A DNA stretch of 34,913 nt from Lysobacteraceae bacterium (GCA_028871555.1 JAGWNA010000032.1:1-34913); one strand, 5' to 3'. Shown: positions 28,162 through 34,913, counted from the stretch's first letter. The notes: generated by a model from the letters alone, not told the origin. Numbers and translations: made by a program.

Positions 28162-29021
28162 GCGGAAATGACGCTCTCCTGACCTACGTGGATCGAGCGA
28201 AGCCCGATCCCTTCATCATGTCGCCGCGCGACATGATCGAGTACGACGAAACCCTCCCACTGTCGCCGACTGCCCGGCTGGTGAGGATGTATCTACACGA
28301 CTTGTCGCGCCGCCCTGGCTGGACGATCTACGTTGCTCAAGTCCAGCGCGCACTCGGCTTGTCTCCTGGTGCATGGGTTCGCGCGCGCAGGGAACTTGAG
28401 GCTGCCGGGTACTATCGCGCTCAGCGGACACAGGCTCCCGGATCGGGCAAGTGGGAGTGGCGGCACTTCGTGTATCGCGATCCACAAGAGTCGCCACCGG
28501 CTGCCAAAAAAACCATCCACCCGAATTCCATGGATGGATCATCCATCCATGGGTTCACGGCGGATAAACGCACTACTACCCGACGGAGCACTACTATACG
28601 CAGCAGCATCACGCACACACAATTTTCTGCTGCCGGTGCTGCTGCTAACGATCGGCGACGAACCAAACCCCAGCCCAAGGTATGGCAGGTGAGGCCCAGT
28701 GGGATCGTATGTTGGTATCCCGATGACCATGCATCGGCCGAGATAATCGAAGCAACTACTCCGCCAGACGTGCTAGCTGCTGCCGTGGTAGCTATCCGCG
28801 CCGTTGGAAAAGACCCTGTGCCTGGGCTAGTGATGAGAGAAGGACAGCGCGCCCGCGCTATGCACGACAAGGCCGAGAAGGCCAAGGCACGCGAGACATC
28901 AGGGCCACTGGCAGAGGCCCGTAAGCGGCGCGCGGAAAGGGAGCGGAGGGAAGCAGACCCCGTTGCGAGACAGGCCGGTCTCGACGCTGCGCGCAAGGCT
29001 GCCGCAAAACTAGGGATGTGA
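28158..29021 (+). CDS. Winged-helix replication-like phage/plasmid protein
   Basis: 287 aa. The N-terminal half (PLSPTARLVRMYLHDLSRRPGWTIYVAQVQRALGLSPGAWVRARRELEAAGYY, then a strand WEWRHFVYRD) is a winged-helix DNA-binding domain like those of phage or plasmid replication-associated proteins. A low-complexity Thr/Arg/Ser linker follows (TADKRTTTRRSTTIRSS), then a region ending in a long charged helix (EKAKARETSGPLAEARKRRAERERREADP). It is translationally coupled to the HTH gene. A perfect 12-bp palindrome lies inside it (28528-28552). I do not recognise a named family; a replication or regulatory role is inference. Confidence 0.65.
   Translation: MSGNDALLTYVDRAKPDPFIMSPRDMIEYDETLPLSPTARLVRMYLHDLSRRPGWTIYVAQVQRALGLSPGAWVRARRELEAAGYYRAQRTQAPGSGKWEWRHFVYRDPQESPPAAKKTIHPNSMDGSSIHGFTADKRTTTRRSTTIRSSITHTQFSAAGAAANDRRRTKPQPKVWQVRPSGIVCWYPDDHASAEIIEATTPPDVLAAAVVAIRAVGKDPVPGLVMREGQRARAMHDKAEKAKARETSGPLAEARKRRAERERREADPVARQAGLDAARKAAAKLGM
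28528..28552. repeat. Perfect 12-bp palindrome inside the winged-helix gene
   Basis: CCATGGATGGAT, one C, ATCCATCCATGG: two perfectly inverted 12-base arms with a single-base centre, encoding SMDGSSIHG at the edge of the low-complexity linker. It could be a self-binding site or origin element of the encoded DNA-binding protein, or just a repeat expansion of TGGATGGA. Confidence 0.7.
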
Positions 29022-29027
29022 GCCAAG

Positions 29028-29056
29028 CGAGGGCTGAGAATGAATCCTAGCCCTCG
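29028..29056 (+). terminator. Hairpin after the winged-helix gene
   Basis: CGAGGGCT (29028-29035) pairs perfectly with AGCCCTCG (29049-29056) just after the stop codon. No T-run follows, so intrinsic termination is uncertain. The rest of the gap to 29344 holds no gene I can support. It has an imperfect direct repeat, CATCGCCAGCGAAAC near 29141 and CATCGCTAGTGAAAC about 43 bases later. Confidence 0.5.
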
Positions 29057-29344
29057 TATTCGCAGAAGGTGGCCCAGAATGAGACATCGAATGAGGCGAT
29101 CTTAGGATTACGCCTTTACCGAGGCTTTGGATCCTGCCCATCATCGCCAGCGAAACAAGCTATGGCTGGCAACCACGCTGTCTATCATCGCTAGTGAAAC
29201 TGATCAGGCGCGCCAACATCTTGGGGCGACTGGCTCACCTCGGCCAAGAACGGGCCTCAGCCTTCTGCTTGATCAACTAAAGCTTTTCCGAGTCAAAGTG
29301 GCGACTTTTCATGAAACGGGCATGCTTTTCAGCATCTGCGGCCC

Positions 29345-31555
29345 TTATTTGTCGATACAGCACTTCTTCCACTTGCGGCCACTACCGCATGGGCACGGAT
29401 CATTACGGCCGACCTTTGGCGTCGACCGTCCGCCGCGGAACACACGCTCGTAGGCGACCTTGACGGGTAATGGCGCCTTCATCCCTGCTGTCGCGGCGTC
29501 GAGCGCATCGTCTTGTTCCCAAGGACTGGAAAGGCGCAAACCAAACCGCAGTTTGGCGTCCCCCGGAGCGAGGCACATCCCAAACCACCTATCCGCTTTC
29601 TGCCGGTATTTCCGGTGGGTGCAGTAAGTTGCGAGATTTCGGGCAGCCACGCTAGCTGGATAGGGTGAGCACACTGCGGTGAAGCCGCTGCGATCGGGGA
29701 ACATCATTGTCACGTCGTGCGGCTTGCCGTCCTGCGCGGCACGGCGGGCCTGCTGGTCGATTATGCGGCTAAGATCGTCGAATGCGTCGCCACTCAGCTC
29801 AAGCAATTGAAAGCCTTGGTCGAGGACCGCCGATTCGGGGCGGGCTTCGATCTCCCGGATGATGTGTCCGAGCGTGGTACCGCTAAAGCGGGTGAGGACG
29901 CCCTCTGGCGTCGCGTCGCCAGCCAGCCCGCGTCGCCGCACTGTCATGGCGATATCCACGCATGCGGTGAAGTCTTCAGCGAGGTGCAGCATCGCTGTCT
30001 CGTCCTCCATCCAAAGGTTGTGCTTTAGGTGGTAAGCCAGAATCGTCAGCTCCTGGGAAGCCAACAGACGGTCGGCGTAACGTGTACGGCGGGCGATGTA
30101 GCTCAGAAAATGCAAGGGGGTCGACAGCAGTTCGGTCAGCACGTCGACGAGGAAGACGTCGGTGACAACGGCCGCACGCACATGAGGGACATCGCGCGTC
30201 TTGAGGAACTGGCGCGCTTGGAAGCTCAGGGCCGGGTAGTGGTCGCTGACCACACAGAACATGAAAATCTCGGTGATTTCGTCGAGCAACTCGACGTCTG
30301 CCCCGCCCGTATGGGCGAAACGGAAACGAGCATCTCCTAAGCACTCGGCACAAGTCAGGCCTTGGTCGTAGGCGTCCTGGACGCTCTTCCTGAAATCGTC
30401 GCGGATGACCTGATCGTTCCCCTTACGCGCTTCGACAGTCAGCCGCTTTGACTTGGCTTGGACGATGATCGCGCGGTCGGCCCACAGTACTAGAACGTCA
30501 ATTTCGCCAACCTTTGTCTTGCCCTGCCAAATGTCGATGTTGGTGAGAACCCGGTCGGCACCGAACACGGTGGACAGGCGCTCGGCGACGAAATTCTCGG
30601 TGAACTCGCCGCGGTGCCTGTCGCGTTGAGGCAGGTATGCCTTGTCTGACTGCATCCAGTAGAAGGGCGAGTCATAGATGGCCTCCGCGAGCGCGTAGTG
30701 CTGCAATGAGACGAATTCGCCCGTGGGCATCTGCAGCAGCGGTGTAGCCGCGATTTGGTTGAAGTCCTGCAGCCCCGTGAACCGTGCATTGTTATCGTCT
30801 TTCGGTACGGTGAAGGCGCGCAAGATGCGCCCCACGAGTTCCAGATCCATACCCGTATGGGTGGCAATATCGTCAGGCGTCAGGCAGAACGCCGGCAGTA
30901 TCGTCCACTGGTCAGGGGACACGACGCGCATCGAACCCAAAGTCGTTTCGAACCGATCCATGAGGACGCGATCTGCCGCTTCGGCAACTGCGCACGCATC
31001 AGCGATAGTGAAGCCAACGTTCGTCTGGAGCCATTCGGCATCCGCGGAATAGCGCCTTGCCGCCAAATCCACGTACTGGAAGTTATAGGCTGATTCGGCG
31101 GCGTAAAAGATCGGTTCGCGCATCACCGCGCCCGAGTCAAAGGGATTGGCCTGTTTGTCATGCTCCAGGGCTGCAAGTGCTTCCCCGAGTGAGAATATCC
31201 CGGACAGCGCATAGTGGAGCTCCTGCAGCAGCAGATCGCTTGCGTCGATGTACTCCTGTAACTTGTCGGGAGCAGGCAGCGTCCAATCGATCGGCGCCTT
31301 CACCATCAAGCCGATGAGTGTATTGATCTCGGTTCGTAGCAGGCGACTGGGATCAAAGCGATTACGCATGTCCTCTTCGGTGACGTGCTCATCGTAGAAG
31401 AGCATGTTGTCCCGGGAGCACAGGAACGCCACCGCATGCACGTAGCCGGGCTGCGTGCATAGGGCTTGGAGGTCTGTGAGGACATCCTGCTCGGAGCGGC
31501 CTGAGTTCTGAGGAAGATGCCGTACATTCTTTTTGTGTCGGGGCAACTTTTTCAT
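29345..31555 (-). CDS. PD-(D/E)xK nuclease-like protein with C-terminal SEC-C motif
   Basis: 736 aa, no close named family recognised. A mid-protein segment looks like a restriction-endonuclease fold: helix [17 protein letters not shown] (317-331), then [22 protein letters not shown] with D353 and Q366-A-K368, the D...(E/Q)xK arrangement of PD-(D/E)xK nucleases. The last 22 residues, [22 protein letters not shown], are a SEC-C zinc motif (CxC...CC). N- and C-terminal flanks (about 300 and 330 aa) are helical and unassigned. SEC-C tails are appended to many nucleases and defence-type proteins, so a role in anti-phage defence or nucleic-acid processing is plausible but inferred. The gene stands alone on the minus strand in the island. 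Confidence 0.85.
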   Translation of the reverse strand: MKKLPRHKKNVRHLPQNSGRSEQDVLTDLQALCTQPGYVHAVAFLCSRDNMLFYDEHVTEEDMRNRFDPSRLLRTEINTLIGLMVKAPIDWTLPAPDKLQEYIDASDLLLQELHYALSGIFSLGEALAALEHDKQANPFDSGAVMREPIFYAAESAYNFQYVDLAARRYSADAEWLQTNVGFTIADACAVAEAADRVLMDRFETTLGSMRVVSPDQWTILPAFCLTPDDIATHTGMDLELVGRILRAFTVPKDDNNARFTGLQDFNQIAATPLLQMPTGEFVSLQHYALAEAIYDSPFYWMQSDKAYLPQRDRHRGEFTENFVAERLSTVFGADRVLTNIDIWQGKTKVGEIDVLVLWADRAIIVQAKSKRLTVEARKGNDQVIRDDFRKSVQDAYDQGLTCAECLGDARFRFAHTGGADVELLDEITEIFMFCVVSDHYPALSFQARQFLKTRDVPHVRAAVVTDVFLVDVLTELLSTPLHFLSYIARRTRYADRLLASQELTILAYHLKHNLWMEDETAMLHLAEDFTACVDIAMTVRRRGLAGDATPEGVLTRFSGTTLGHIIREIEARPESAVLDQGFQLLELSGDAFDDLSRIIDQQARRAAQDGKPHDVTMMFPDRSGFTAVCSPYPASVAARNLATYCTHRKYRQKADRWFGMCLAPGDAKLRFGLRLSSPWEQDDALDAATAGMKAPLPVKVAYERVFRGGRSTPKVGRNDPCPCGSGRKWKKCCIDK

Positions 31556-31749
31556 GGAGCGGGTCGTGGCGGATCGCCGATAGTGGCCACTAAGAGTATC
31601 TTGAGAAAGATCCCGACCGGGTTCGCAGGAAGAATGGCTGCTTTGGTCGAAAAACGACCTTCAGTCGGATGGTCAGTCGGTTGGTAGCACCGGTCAAGTT
31701 GTGTGGCAGGCTTGGGCAGCTGTGCTGACAATGGTTGGTCAACGAGCTG

Positions 31750-32418
31750 TCAATCTGCAGAAGCTACTGCCTTGCGGTAGACCCCGATGTGTGGGAGCTC
31801 GTTGGGGTCAGGCCCTGGCCAAGGCATTCCGTGCGCATGCTTCGCCCAGACCTTCAAGGCTCGACGCAGCATCTTGGTCACCTGTTGGCGAACGCCGGAA
31901 TGCAATGGGCGCTTGAGCAGCGTATCAGTGAAGGCTGACAGGCGATGCGGCTGTCGCCCGGCACCAGCGGACTGCGCGAGTGCCACAAGATAATTCGCTT
32001 CCCGTCGTTCTGCCTGGGGTGTCAGGAACCACGTCCAGTGAGTGCCGCCTCCCAAGGCACTCGGGCGAGTCGCACGGATCAGTACATAGTCTCCCCAAGC
32101 CAAGCGCTCAGTACGTGCATCGCGAAACTTCTCACGCCGCCTCGCTTCTCCGCTCCCACCGGCAGTCACCAACAGTACCCATCGCACCTTTCCATCCGGG
32201 AGAGAGGCTCCAACCAAGTGTGCGCAGCATTGGTCTCGCCTCTTGCGCCACTGTCGTGCAGAAGGGCTGATATCAGTCTCGTACATCCGGCTGAATTTCT
32301 CGACAAACCTATCCCATCGCGAGGCCTGGATCTCGCCTCCTGTCCACATCGGGTAGCCATTGACGTGCTTGGCAATGAGTCGTTGGGCATCGGTTTGCGA
32401 ATCGCAGAGAAGATTCAT
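31750..32418 (-). CDS. Hypothetical island protein
   Basis: 222 aa, MNLLCDSQTDAQRLIAKHVNGYPMWTGGEIQASRWDRFVEKFSRMYETDISPSARQWRKRRDQCCAHLV. It is basic (many Arg/Lys), tryptophan-containing, without signal peptide or membrane helix. The middle (KVRWVLLVTAGGSGEARRREKFRDARTERLAWGDYVLIRATRP) alternates strands and basic loops. The end is helical (RQQVTKMLRRALKVWAKHAHG). The composition suggests nucleic-acid binding. I recognise no family. It is transcribed alone from an AT-rich promoter region shared with the small membrane genes. The 194 bp between it and the SEC-C gene hold nothing I can name. Confidence 0.65.
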   Translation of the reverse strand: MNLLCDSQTDAQRLIAKHVNGYPMWTGGEIQASRWDRFVEKFSRMYETDISPSARQWRKRRDQCCAHLVGASLPDGKVRWVLLVTAGGSGEARRREKFRDARTERLAWGDYVLIRATRPSALGGGTHWTWFLTPQAERREANYLVALAQSAGAGRQPHRLSAFTDTLLKRPLHSGVRQQVTKMLRRALKVWAKHAHGMPWPGPDPNELPHIGVYRKAVASAD

Positions 32419-32452
32419 GCCACACCATCGTGTGCGAGGAGTCGATAGGGAT

Positions 32453-32480
32453 AATGTATTTTAACTTATTGATATAGCAA
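32453..32480 (-). promoter_or_regulatory. Sigma70-like promoter in an AT-rich divergent region
   Basis: On the minus strand, TTGCTA (32475-32480) and TACATT (32453-32458) are separated by 16 bases, 34 bases ahead of the 222-aa gene. The surrounding 40 bp is by far the most AT-rich stretch nearby. Confidence 0.4.
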
Positions 32481-32602
32481 TATGATGCTGTGACGACGAC
32501 ATCGTGCAAATGATGTTCCTTGTGATCGAAGCAAAGTGCCAACCTGTTTTTTACAAGGCAACAGCAGAGCAACTCCTGCGAACAACTGACAGGAGGTGAC
32601 TC

Positions 32603-32824
32603 ATGTTCAAAGCTCGATGGATCCGTTTCTTGCGGCTGCTACGCACTCCATCGTTTCGAGGATTTTTCGCCACAGTTACGGCACGCCTGTGTGGAGCTTC
32701 GCTTGCAGGATCTGCATATCTTTACTACGTAGAGGGCTCTCAGGCACTGGCAGCCATTGGATCGTTGTGGATCGTGGCCGCGATGCTTTTCGTGGCTGCA
32801 TTTGCTGCGAACCTGGGGGAATAG
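32603..32824 (+). CDS. Small membrane protein, 73 aa
   Basis: MFKARWIRFLRLLRTPSFRGFFATVTARLCGASLAGSAYLYY, then GSQALAAIGSLWIVAAMLFVAAFAANLGE. A basic, aromatic N-terminus (about 28 residues) is followed by one or two membrane helices (29-42 and 47-69). A near-perfect ribosome site (AGGAGGTGA, 32590-32598) fixes the start and implies strong translation. It is followed by a second mini-gene after 3 bp. No family recognised. Holin-like, small-toxin or membrane-anchor roles are possible but unproven. Confidence 0.7.
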   Translation: MFKARWIRFLRLLRTPSFRGFFATVTARLCGASLAGSAYLYYVEGSQALAAIGSLWIVAAMLFVAAFAANLGE

Positions 32825-32827
32825 ACG

Positions 32828-32950
32828 ATGGCTTTCTATGTCGCAATCTATTCCATCGCGATTGTCGCCGTGACTCTAGCCTTGCTGATGCACTGGCCGA
32901 AGTTGGACGACAACCACAAGAACGAAGACTCCGACAGACGAAGTCCTTGA
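32828..32950 (+). CDS. Mini membrane protein, 40 aa
   Basis: MAFYVAIYSIAIVAVTLALLMHWPKLDDNHKNEDSDRRSP: one membrane helix (about 4-21) and a short, highly charged cytoplasmic-type tail. It starts 3 bp after the 73-aa gene stop, so it is probably translated by re-initiation, and ends 17 bp before a perfect terminator. Coding is supported by the tight layout and the clean helix-plus-tail pattern, not by homology. Confidence 0.6.
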   Translation: MAFYVAIYSIAIVAVTLALLMHWPKLDDNHKNEDSDRRSP

Positions 32951-32966
32951 TAATTTGCTGCAAAAC

Positions 32967-32998
32967 AAAAAGCCACGAGCAATTGCTCGTGGCTTTTT
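32967..32998 (+). terminator. Strong rho-independent terminator
   Basis: AAAAAGCCACGAGC, centre AATT, GCTCGTGGCTTTTT: a perfect inverted repeat of 14 bases per side including the A- and T-runs, so it can act on both strands. It ends the two-gene small-membrane-protein unit. Confidence 0.95.
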
Positions 32999-33035
32999 CG
33001 TCTCCGCCGGCGCGCTATCCACCTTATTCCGATAC

Positions 33036-33062
33036 TACATAGTATGTACTACATACTATGTA
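33036..33062. repeat. Perfect 13-bp AT-rich palindrome
   Basis: TACATAGTATGTA, one C, TACATACTATGTA. The left and right arms are exact reverse complements with a single-base centre, and TACTACATA recurs as a 14-bp direct repeat within it. It lies between the terminator and the structured-RNA region, where it could be an operator, promoter element or recombination site. Confidence 0.8.
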
Positions 33063-33270
33063 CTACTGGCACCAAAGATCGTCTCTTTCTGCGGAGTACC
33101 GAATACGCCACGTCGGCACTTTTTTACAAGCTGTCGAAGCGACAACTTTCATTGAATCGGCTTCCCTGGATTCACAGGCCGACCGGAGCATGGGCACGAC
33201 GAAGCACCTATCCCGCCGCTCGTTCGCGAGGGCCTCAGATTTATTTGGCGCGGCACCGGTGGAGTTTGGT

Positions 33271-34320
33271 GACCTCCCGATGCTCCTTTTTCCGGAGGGA
33301 GCATCGGGAGGTCGCCAGCCTCCGCCACATCACAGAACGCCACGGGGCGTAGCCCCTAGGAGGTCGCCAGCCTCCAGACCCAAGTTGCCAGCTTGGGTAA
33401 GTCGCTCATTAGCGCCCGTTGCCCGTAATGGGGCTCAGCGGGTGCGAGGGAGGCTGCGGTGGGTAAATCCGTGCGCGTCGAGCGCACGAACAAACCATCG
33501 TTTCTATCCCATCCGACCAATGGTGTTGGGCGACCAGGGCACGGATCACCAGGCAACTGGACTGATCCTGCCGGAAAGGAAAATGGGTGCGAGTCCCATC
33601 GGCGGGGTGCGGGAAACCGCACAACGCCTGCCACACACGCAGGCCGTCAGACCGATCGAGAGATCGGCATCGGTGCCACGCGCGAATGCGCGCGGAGACA
33701 TCGACCTACCACGCGGTGAACCGGGTCGCGCCGGGAAGCAGCATGGAGGGGCGGGAGCGTAAGCGTGTAACGGCACCTAGTCATGGTGCTGTGTGGAGCT
33801 TGTCTAGCCAACTAGGTTAGTGAACTGCGATGGATCAAAGGCATGCCGACGTAATCGAGCCGCTGTGGAGCATCGGGCCGATGAAAGCTGGAGACGCGCC
33901 AGCAAGGGTAGCGACATGTTGACGAGGTCCTAGGCGAGACAAGATTGACCGTTCCGGAGAACTGGGCAAGTGGCAGTCGAGATCGGCACCTTGGCAGGTG
34001 TCGGTGCGCACAAAGCGCGTGCGAAAAAGCTCGAAAGCTGCGAGAGCGAACCGCGATCAGGCAACAAAGCGTGATCCCGAAAGGACACGCGAGTCAGGTA
34101 TGGCCTGACAGCCTCGGTTGGCACCGAGGACGCCGAAAGCGGGAGTGAGTGACGAAACGTTCTGGGCCGGGAGGCCCATGTGGTGAAGCGTGCCCTGCTT
34201 GCCGGTTGGCGCCGGCAGGCAGGCATGCGCCCCGGGTTGGCGCCCGGAGCAAATAGAACGGGCTCGACTGGCGTGCATGGCCACCGAGTTCAAACCAGCG
34301 CAGCGTCTGCTGCAACTTCA
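33271..34320 (+). ncRNA. Large highly structured RNA candidate, about 1.05 kb, class unknown
   Basis: No coding frame here resembles a protein, but the sequence folds almost end to end into short perfect stems. Examples are a 16-bp stem (33271-33286/33298-33313), GGATCA-CCAG-GCAA-CTGG-..-TGATCC near 33546, GTGCGG-GAAA-CCGCAC near 33606, CCGATC-GAGA-GATCGG near 33652, GCTGG/CCAGC near 33890, GTCAGG/CCTGAC (34092-34108), CCTCGG/CCGAGG (34111-34128), GGGCC-GGGA-GGCCC (34164-34177) and a 12-bp stem (34194-34205/34212-34223). Several loops are GNRA tetraloops. Four loops are TTGGCA/TTGGCG and three 5' loops are TCGCCAG/TTGCCAG. Such density is typical of giant ornate RNAs or ribozymes. I found no group II domain V (AGC...GAAA...GTT), so that class is not supported. 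The plus strand is chosen because GNRA loops read on it and the following gene is on it. The ends are approximate. Confidence 0.5.
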
Positions 34321-34332
34321 GAGGAAATCATG

Positions 34333-34506
34333 ATGGACATCACTATCAACGTCCCGAAGTGGATGGCTCGCGACCTTGCGGCCGACACGGAGAACAACGA
34401 GTTCAGCGCGGAAATCGTCGAACGGGCCTTGCTGGCCTATTACAAGGAGCTCTACGACCCCTTGACCGGCCAGAGGACGAAAGTCCATCTGGGCGGAACC
34501 TTCTAG
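34333..34506 (+). CDS. Small ribbon-helix-helix-like protein
   Basis: 57 aa, MDITINVPKWMARDLAADTENNEFSAEIVERALLAYYKELYDPLTGQRTKVHLGGTF. A short beta strand (DITINVP) followed by two helices (WMARDLAAD and SAEIVERALLAYYKELY) fits the CopG/Arc ribbon-helix-helix fold used by DNA-binding regulators and antitoxins. Two ATGs (34330, 34333) are adjacent; 34333 has the better spacing from GAGG (34321-34324). It directly follows the structured-RNA region on the same strand, and its stop is close to the convergent AbiF-RNA hairpin. Function is unknown; autoregulator or antitoxin are options. Confidence 0.6.
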   Translation: MDITINVPKWMARDLAADTENNEFSAEIVERALLAYYKELYDPLTGQRTKVHLGGTF

Positions 34507-34513
34507 CAACACG

Positions 34514-34595
34514 GCGTCCCCCAGGCATTTGCCTGGGGGACGCGACCTTGTGCCCGTTGTGTTGAGAAATCACAAATCTCGTTGTGACATAGCAA
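34514..34595 (-). ncRNA. abiF-type RNA downstream of the Abi gene
   Basis: On the minus strand, immediately after the Abi stop codon, CACAA (34582-34586) pairs with TTGTG (34571-34575) and the loop base run GAGA (34577-34580) is complementary to TCTC (34564-34567), an H-type pseudoknot. After a spacer with ACAACGGGCACAAGG comes a 13-bp stem GCGTCCCCCAGGC-AAAT-GCCTGGGGGACGC (34514-34543). A conserved RNA in this position and with a pseudoknot plus 3' hairpin is known for abiF genes (the abiF RNA motif). Here it would be the RNA partner of the HEPN protein. The hairpin can also terminate the convergent small gene. No covariance search was possible. Confidence 0.65.
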
Positions 34596-34913
34596 CTACC
34601 GCCACGTAACTCGCTGCCACCAATCAGTCGGGAATCCCATCGCCTCCATTGGAACAACTGGATGGGCGGCAAGCAGCGCATGCAGCCGCTCCACCCAACG
34701 GGAGTTGGGTGACGTAACTGCCATCAGATGTCGAATCACGACCAGCACGGCATAGAGTTGGCCGTTGTCCGGTACGTGATGCGGCCAAGCGAGGCTGCGT
34801 GAAGGGAATCGGGGCCTGATACCGAGGTGGCGATTCCACAGACGCTTGTGGTGTGCGCAAATGTTGCGCACGTAGTTCAGTGCGTGGAGCCAGCTTACAA
34901 GGAACTGGGCATC
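34596..34913 (-). CDS. Abi_2 / AbiD-AbiF-family HEPN protein, 3' end only
   Basis: The open frame continues past the window edge; only the last 105 residues are visible, starting at ...FLVSWLHALNYVRNICAHHKRLWNRHLG. LNYVRNICAHHxRLWNR is the hallmark of Abi_2 (AbiD/AbiF-like) abortive-infection proteins. R-N-I-C-A-H is the R-x4-H catalytic motif of HEPN RNases. The rest (LYAVLVVIRHLMAV, WVERLHALLAAHPVVPMEAMGFPTDW) matches the usual C-terminal helices and ends normally (WWQRVTWR). These proteins give phage resistance and have been reported to act as RNA-controlled toxins related to the Cas13 ancestor. The pseudoknot RNA at its 3' end fits that type. Confidence 0.88.
   Translation of the reverse strand, partial: DAQFLVSWLHALNYVRNICAHHKRLWNRHLGIRPRFPSRSLAWPHHVPDNGQLYAVLVVIRHLMAVTSPNSRWVERLHALLAAHPVVPMEAMGFPTDWWQRVTWR

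Larger units (their letters stand above)
27496..34913. mobile_element. tRNA-Thr-associated accessory region (genomic island), extends past window
   Basis: Everything right of the tRNA-Thr differs from the chromosome to the left: lower GC, short genes of phage/plasmid or defence type, long non-coding stretches and several orphan genes. tRNA 3' ends are common integrase targets. I see no integrase gene in the window and no convincing second copy of the tRNA end, so the far boundary and the integrase, if any, must lie beyond 34913. Positions 27545-27864 contain no convincing gene. Confidence 0.55.

Noticed and set aside
33064..33076. Possible second att site (GGCACCAAA, as at the tRNA-Thr 3' end)
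   Set aside because: Only nine bases match, the flanks differ, and the match lies in the middle of the accessory region.
33058..33762. 234-aa plus-strand frame in the structured region
   Set aside because: The translation is low-complexity Arg/Pro/Gly with no family pattern, and it runs through several perfect hairpins. Structured RNA explains it better.
33271..34330. CRISPR array or IscB/TnpB guide-RNA locus
   Set aside because: There are no regularly spaced direct repeats with spacers, and the following gene is a 57-aa RHH-like protein with no RuvC or HNH motif.
33271..34580. Group II intron, because of GUGCG runs and many GNRA hairpins
   Set aside because: No domain V (AGC...GNRA...GTT) was found on either strand by eye, and no reverse transcriptase frame is present. 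A degenerate fragment cannot be fully excluded.

Overview
This looks like a GC-rich (roughly two-thirds G+C) gammaproteobacterial chromosome, probably Lysobacterales/Rhodanobacteraceae (Rhodanobacter- or Dyella-like). That assignment is an inference from gene content: a leucine-degradation (liu) operon, a kynurenine-degradation pair, an EfpL-type factor, the order rpsT / murJ-ribF-ileS-lspA-ispH, and a dispersed palindrome family built on GTAGGAGCGCACC. No ribosomal RNA lies in the window.

Layout. Positions 1-620 carry long direct repeats and no convincing gene. Positions 621-5671 are a mannoside-use locus: an AGE-family epimerase and a FucP-type sugar transporter on the minus strand, divergent from a secreted GH92 alpha-mannosidase, with a LacI-type operator between them. 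Positions 5690-8672 hold kynureninase, a small secreted protein and aminocarboxymuconate-semialdehyde decarboxylase. Next come efpL, a short-chain dehydrogenase and an RcnB-like secreted protein. Positions 11145-16649 form a minus-strand operon, liuC - cupin - liuD - liuE - two acetyltransferases, for leucine breakdown. It is divergent from feoA-feoB and a small Cys-rich membrane protein for ferrous iron uptake, which has a Fur-box-like site. Then come rpsT (minus, TTG start) and the conserved murJ-ribF-ileS-lspA-ispH block (plus).

A tRNA-Thr(CGT) at 27420-27495 marks the edge of an accessory region that runs off the right end of the window. It has lower GC, short phage- or plasmid-like genes and long gaps. 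It contains an excisionase-like HTH gene coupled to a winged-helix-like protein, a 736-aa PD-(D/E)xK-like protein with a SEC-C tail, an orphan 222-aa gene, two tiny membrane proteins ending at a perfect terminator, about 1.05 kb of very densely structured non-coding sequence, a 57-aa ribbon-helix-helix-like protein, and the 3' end of an Abi_2/AbiF-type HEPN gene followed by a pseudoknot-forming small RNA.

The best candidates for a new system lie in the last 2 kb. The AbiF-like HEPN gene with its downstream RNA resembles an RNA-antitoxin unit. Next to it is a large, apparently unclassified RNA candidate whose hairpin loops fall into two mutually complementary families (YGCCA and UGGCR), as expected for kissing-loop assembly. 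I could not assign that RNA to a known class by eye.
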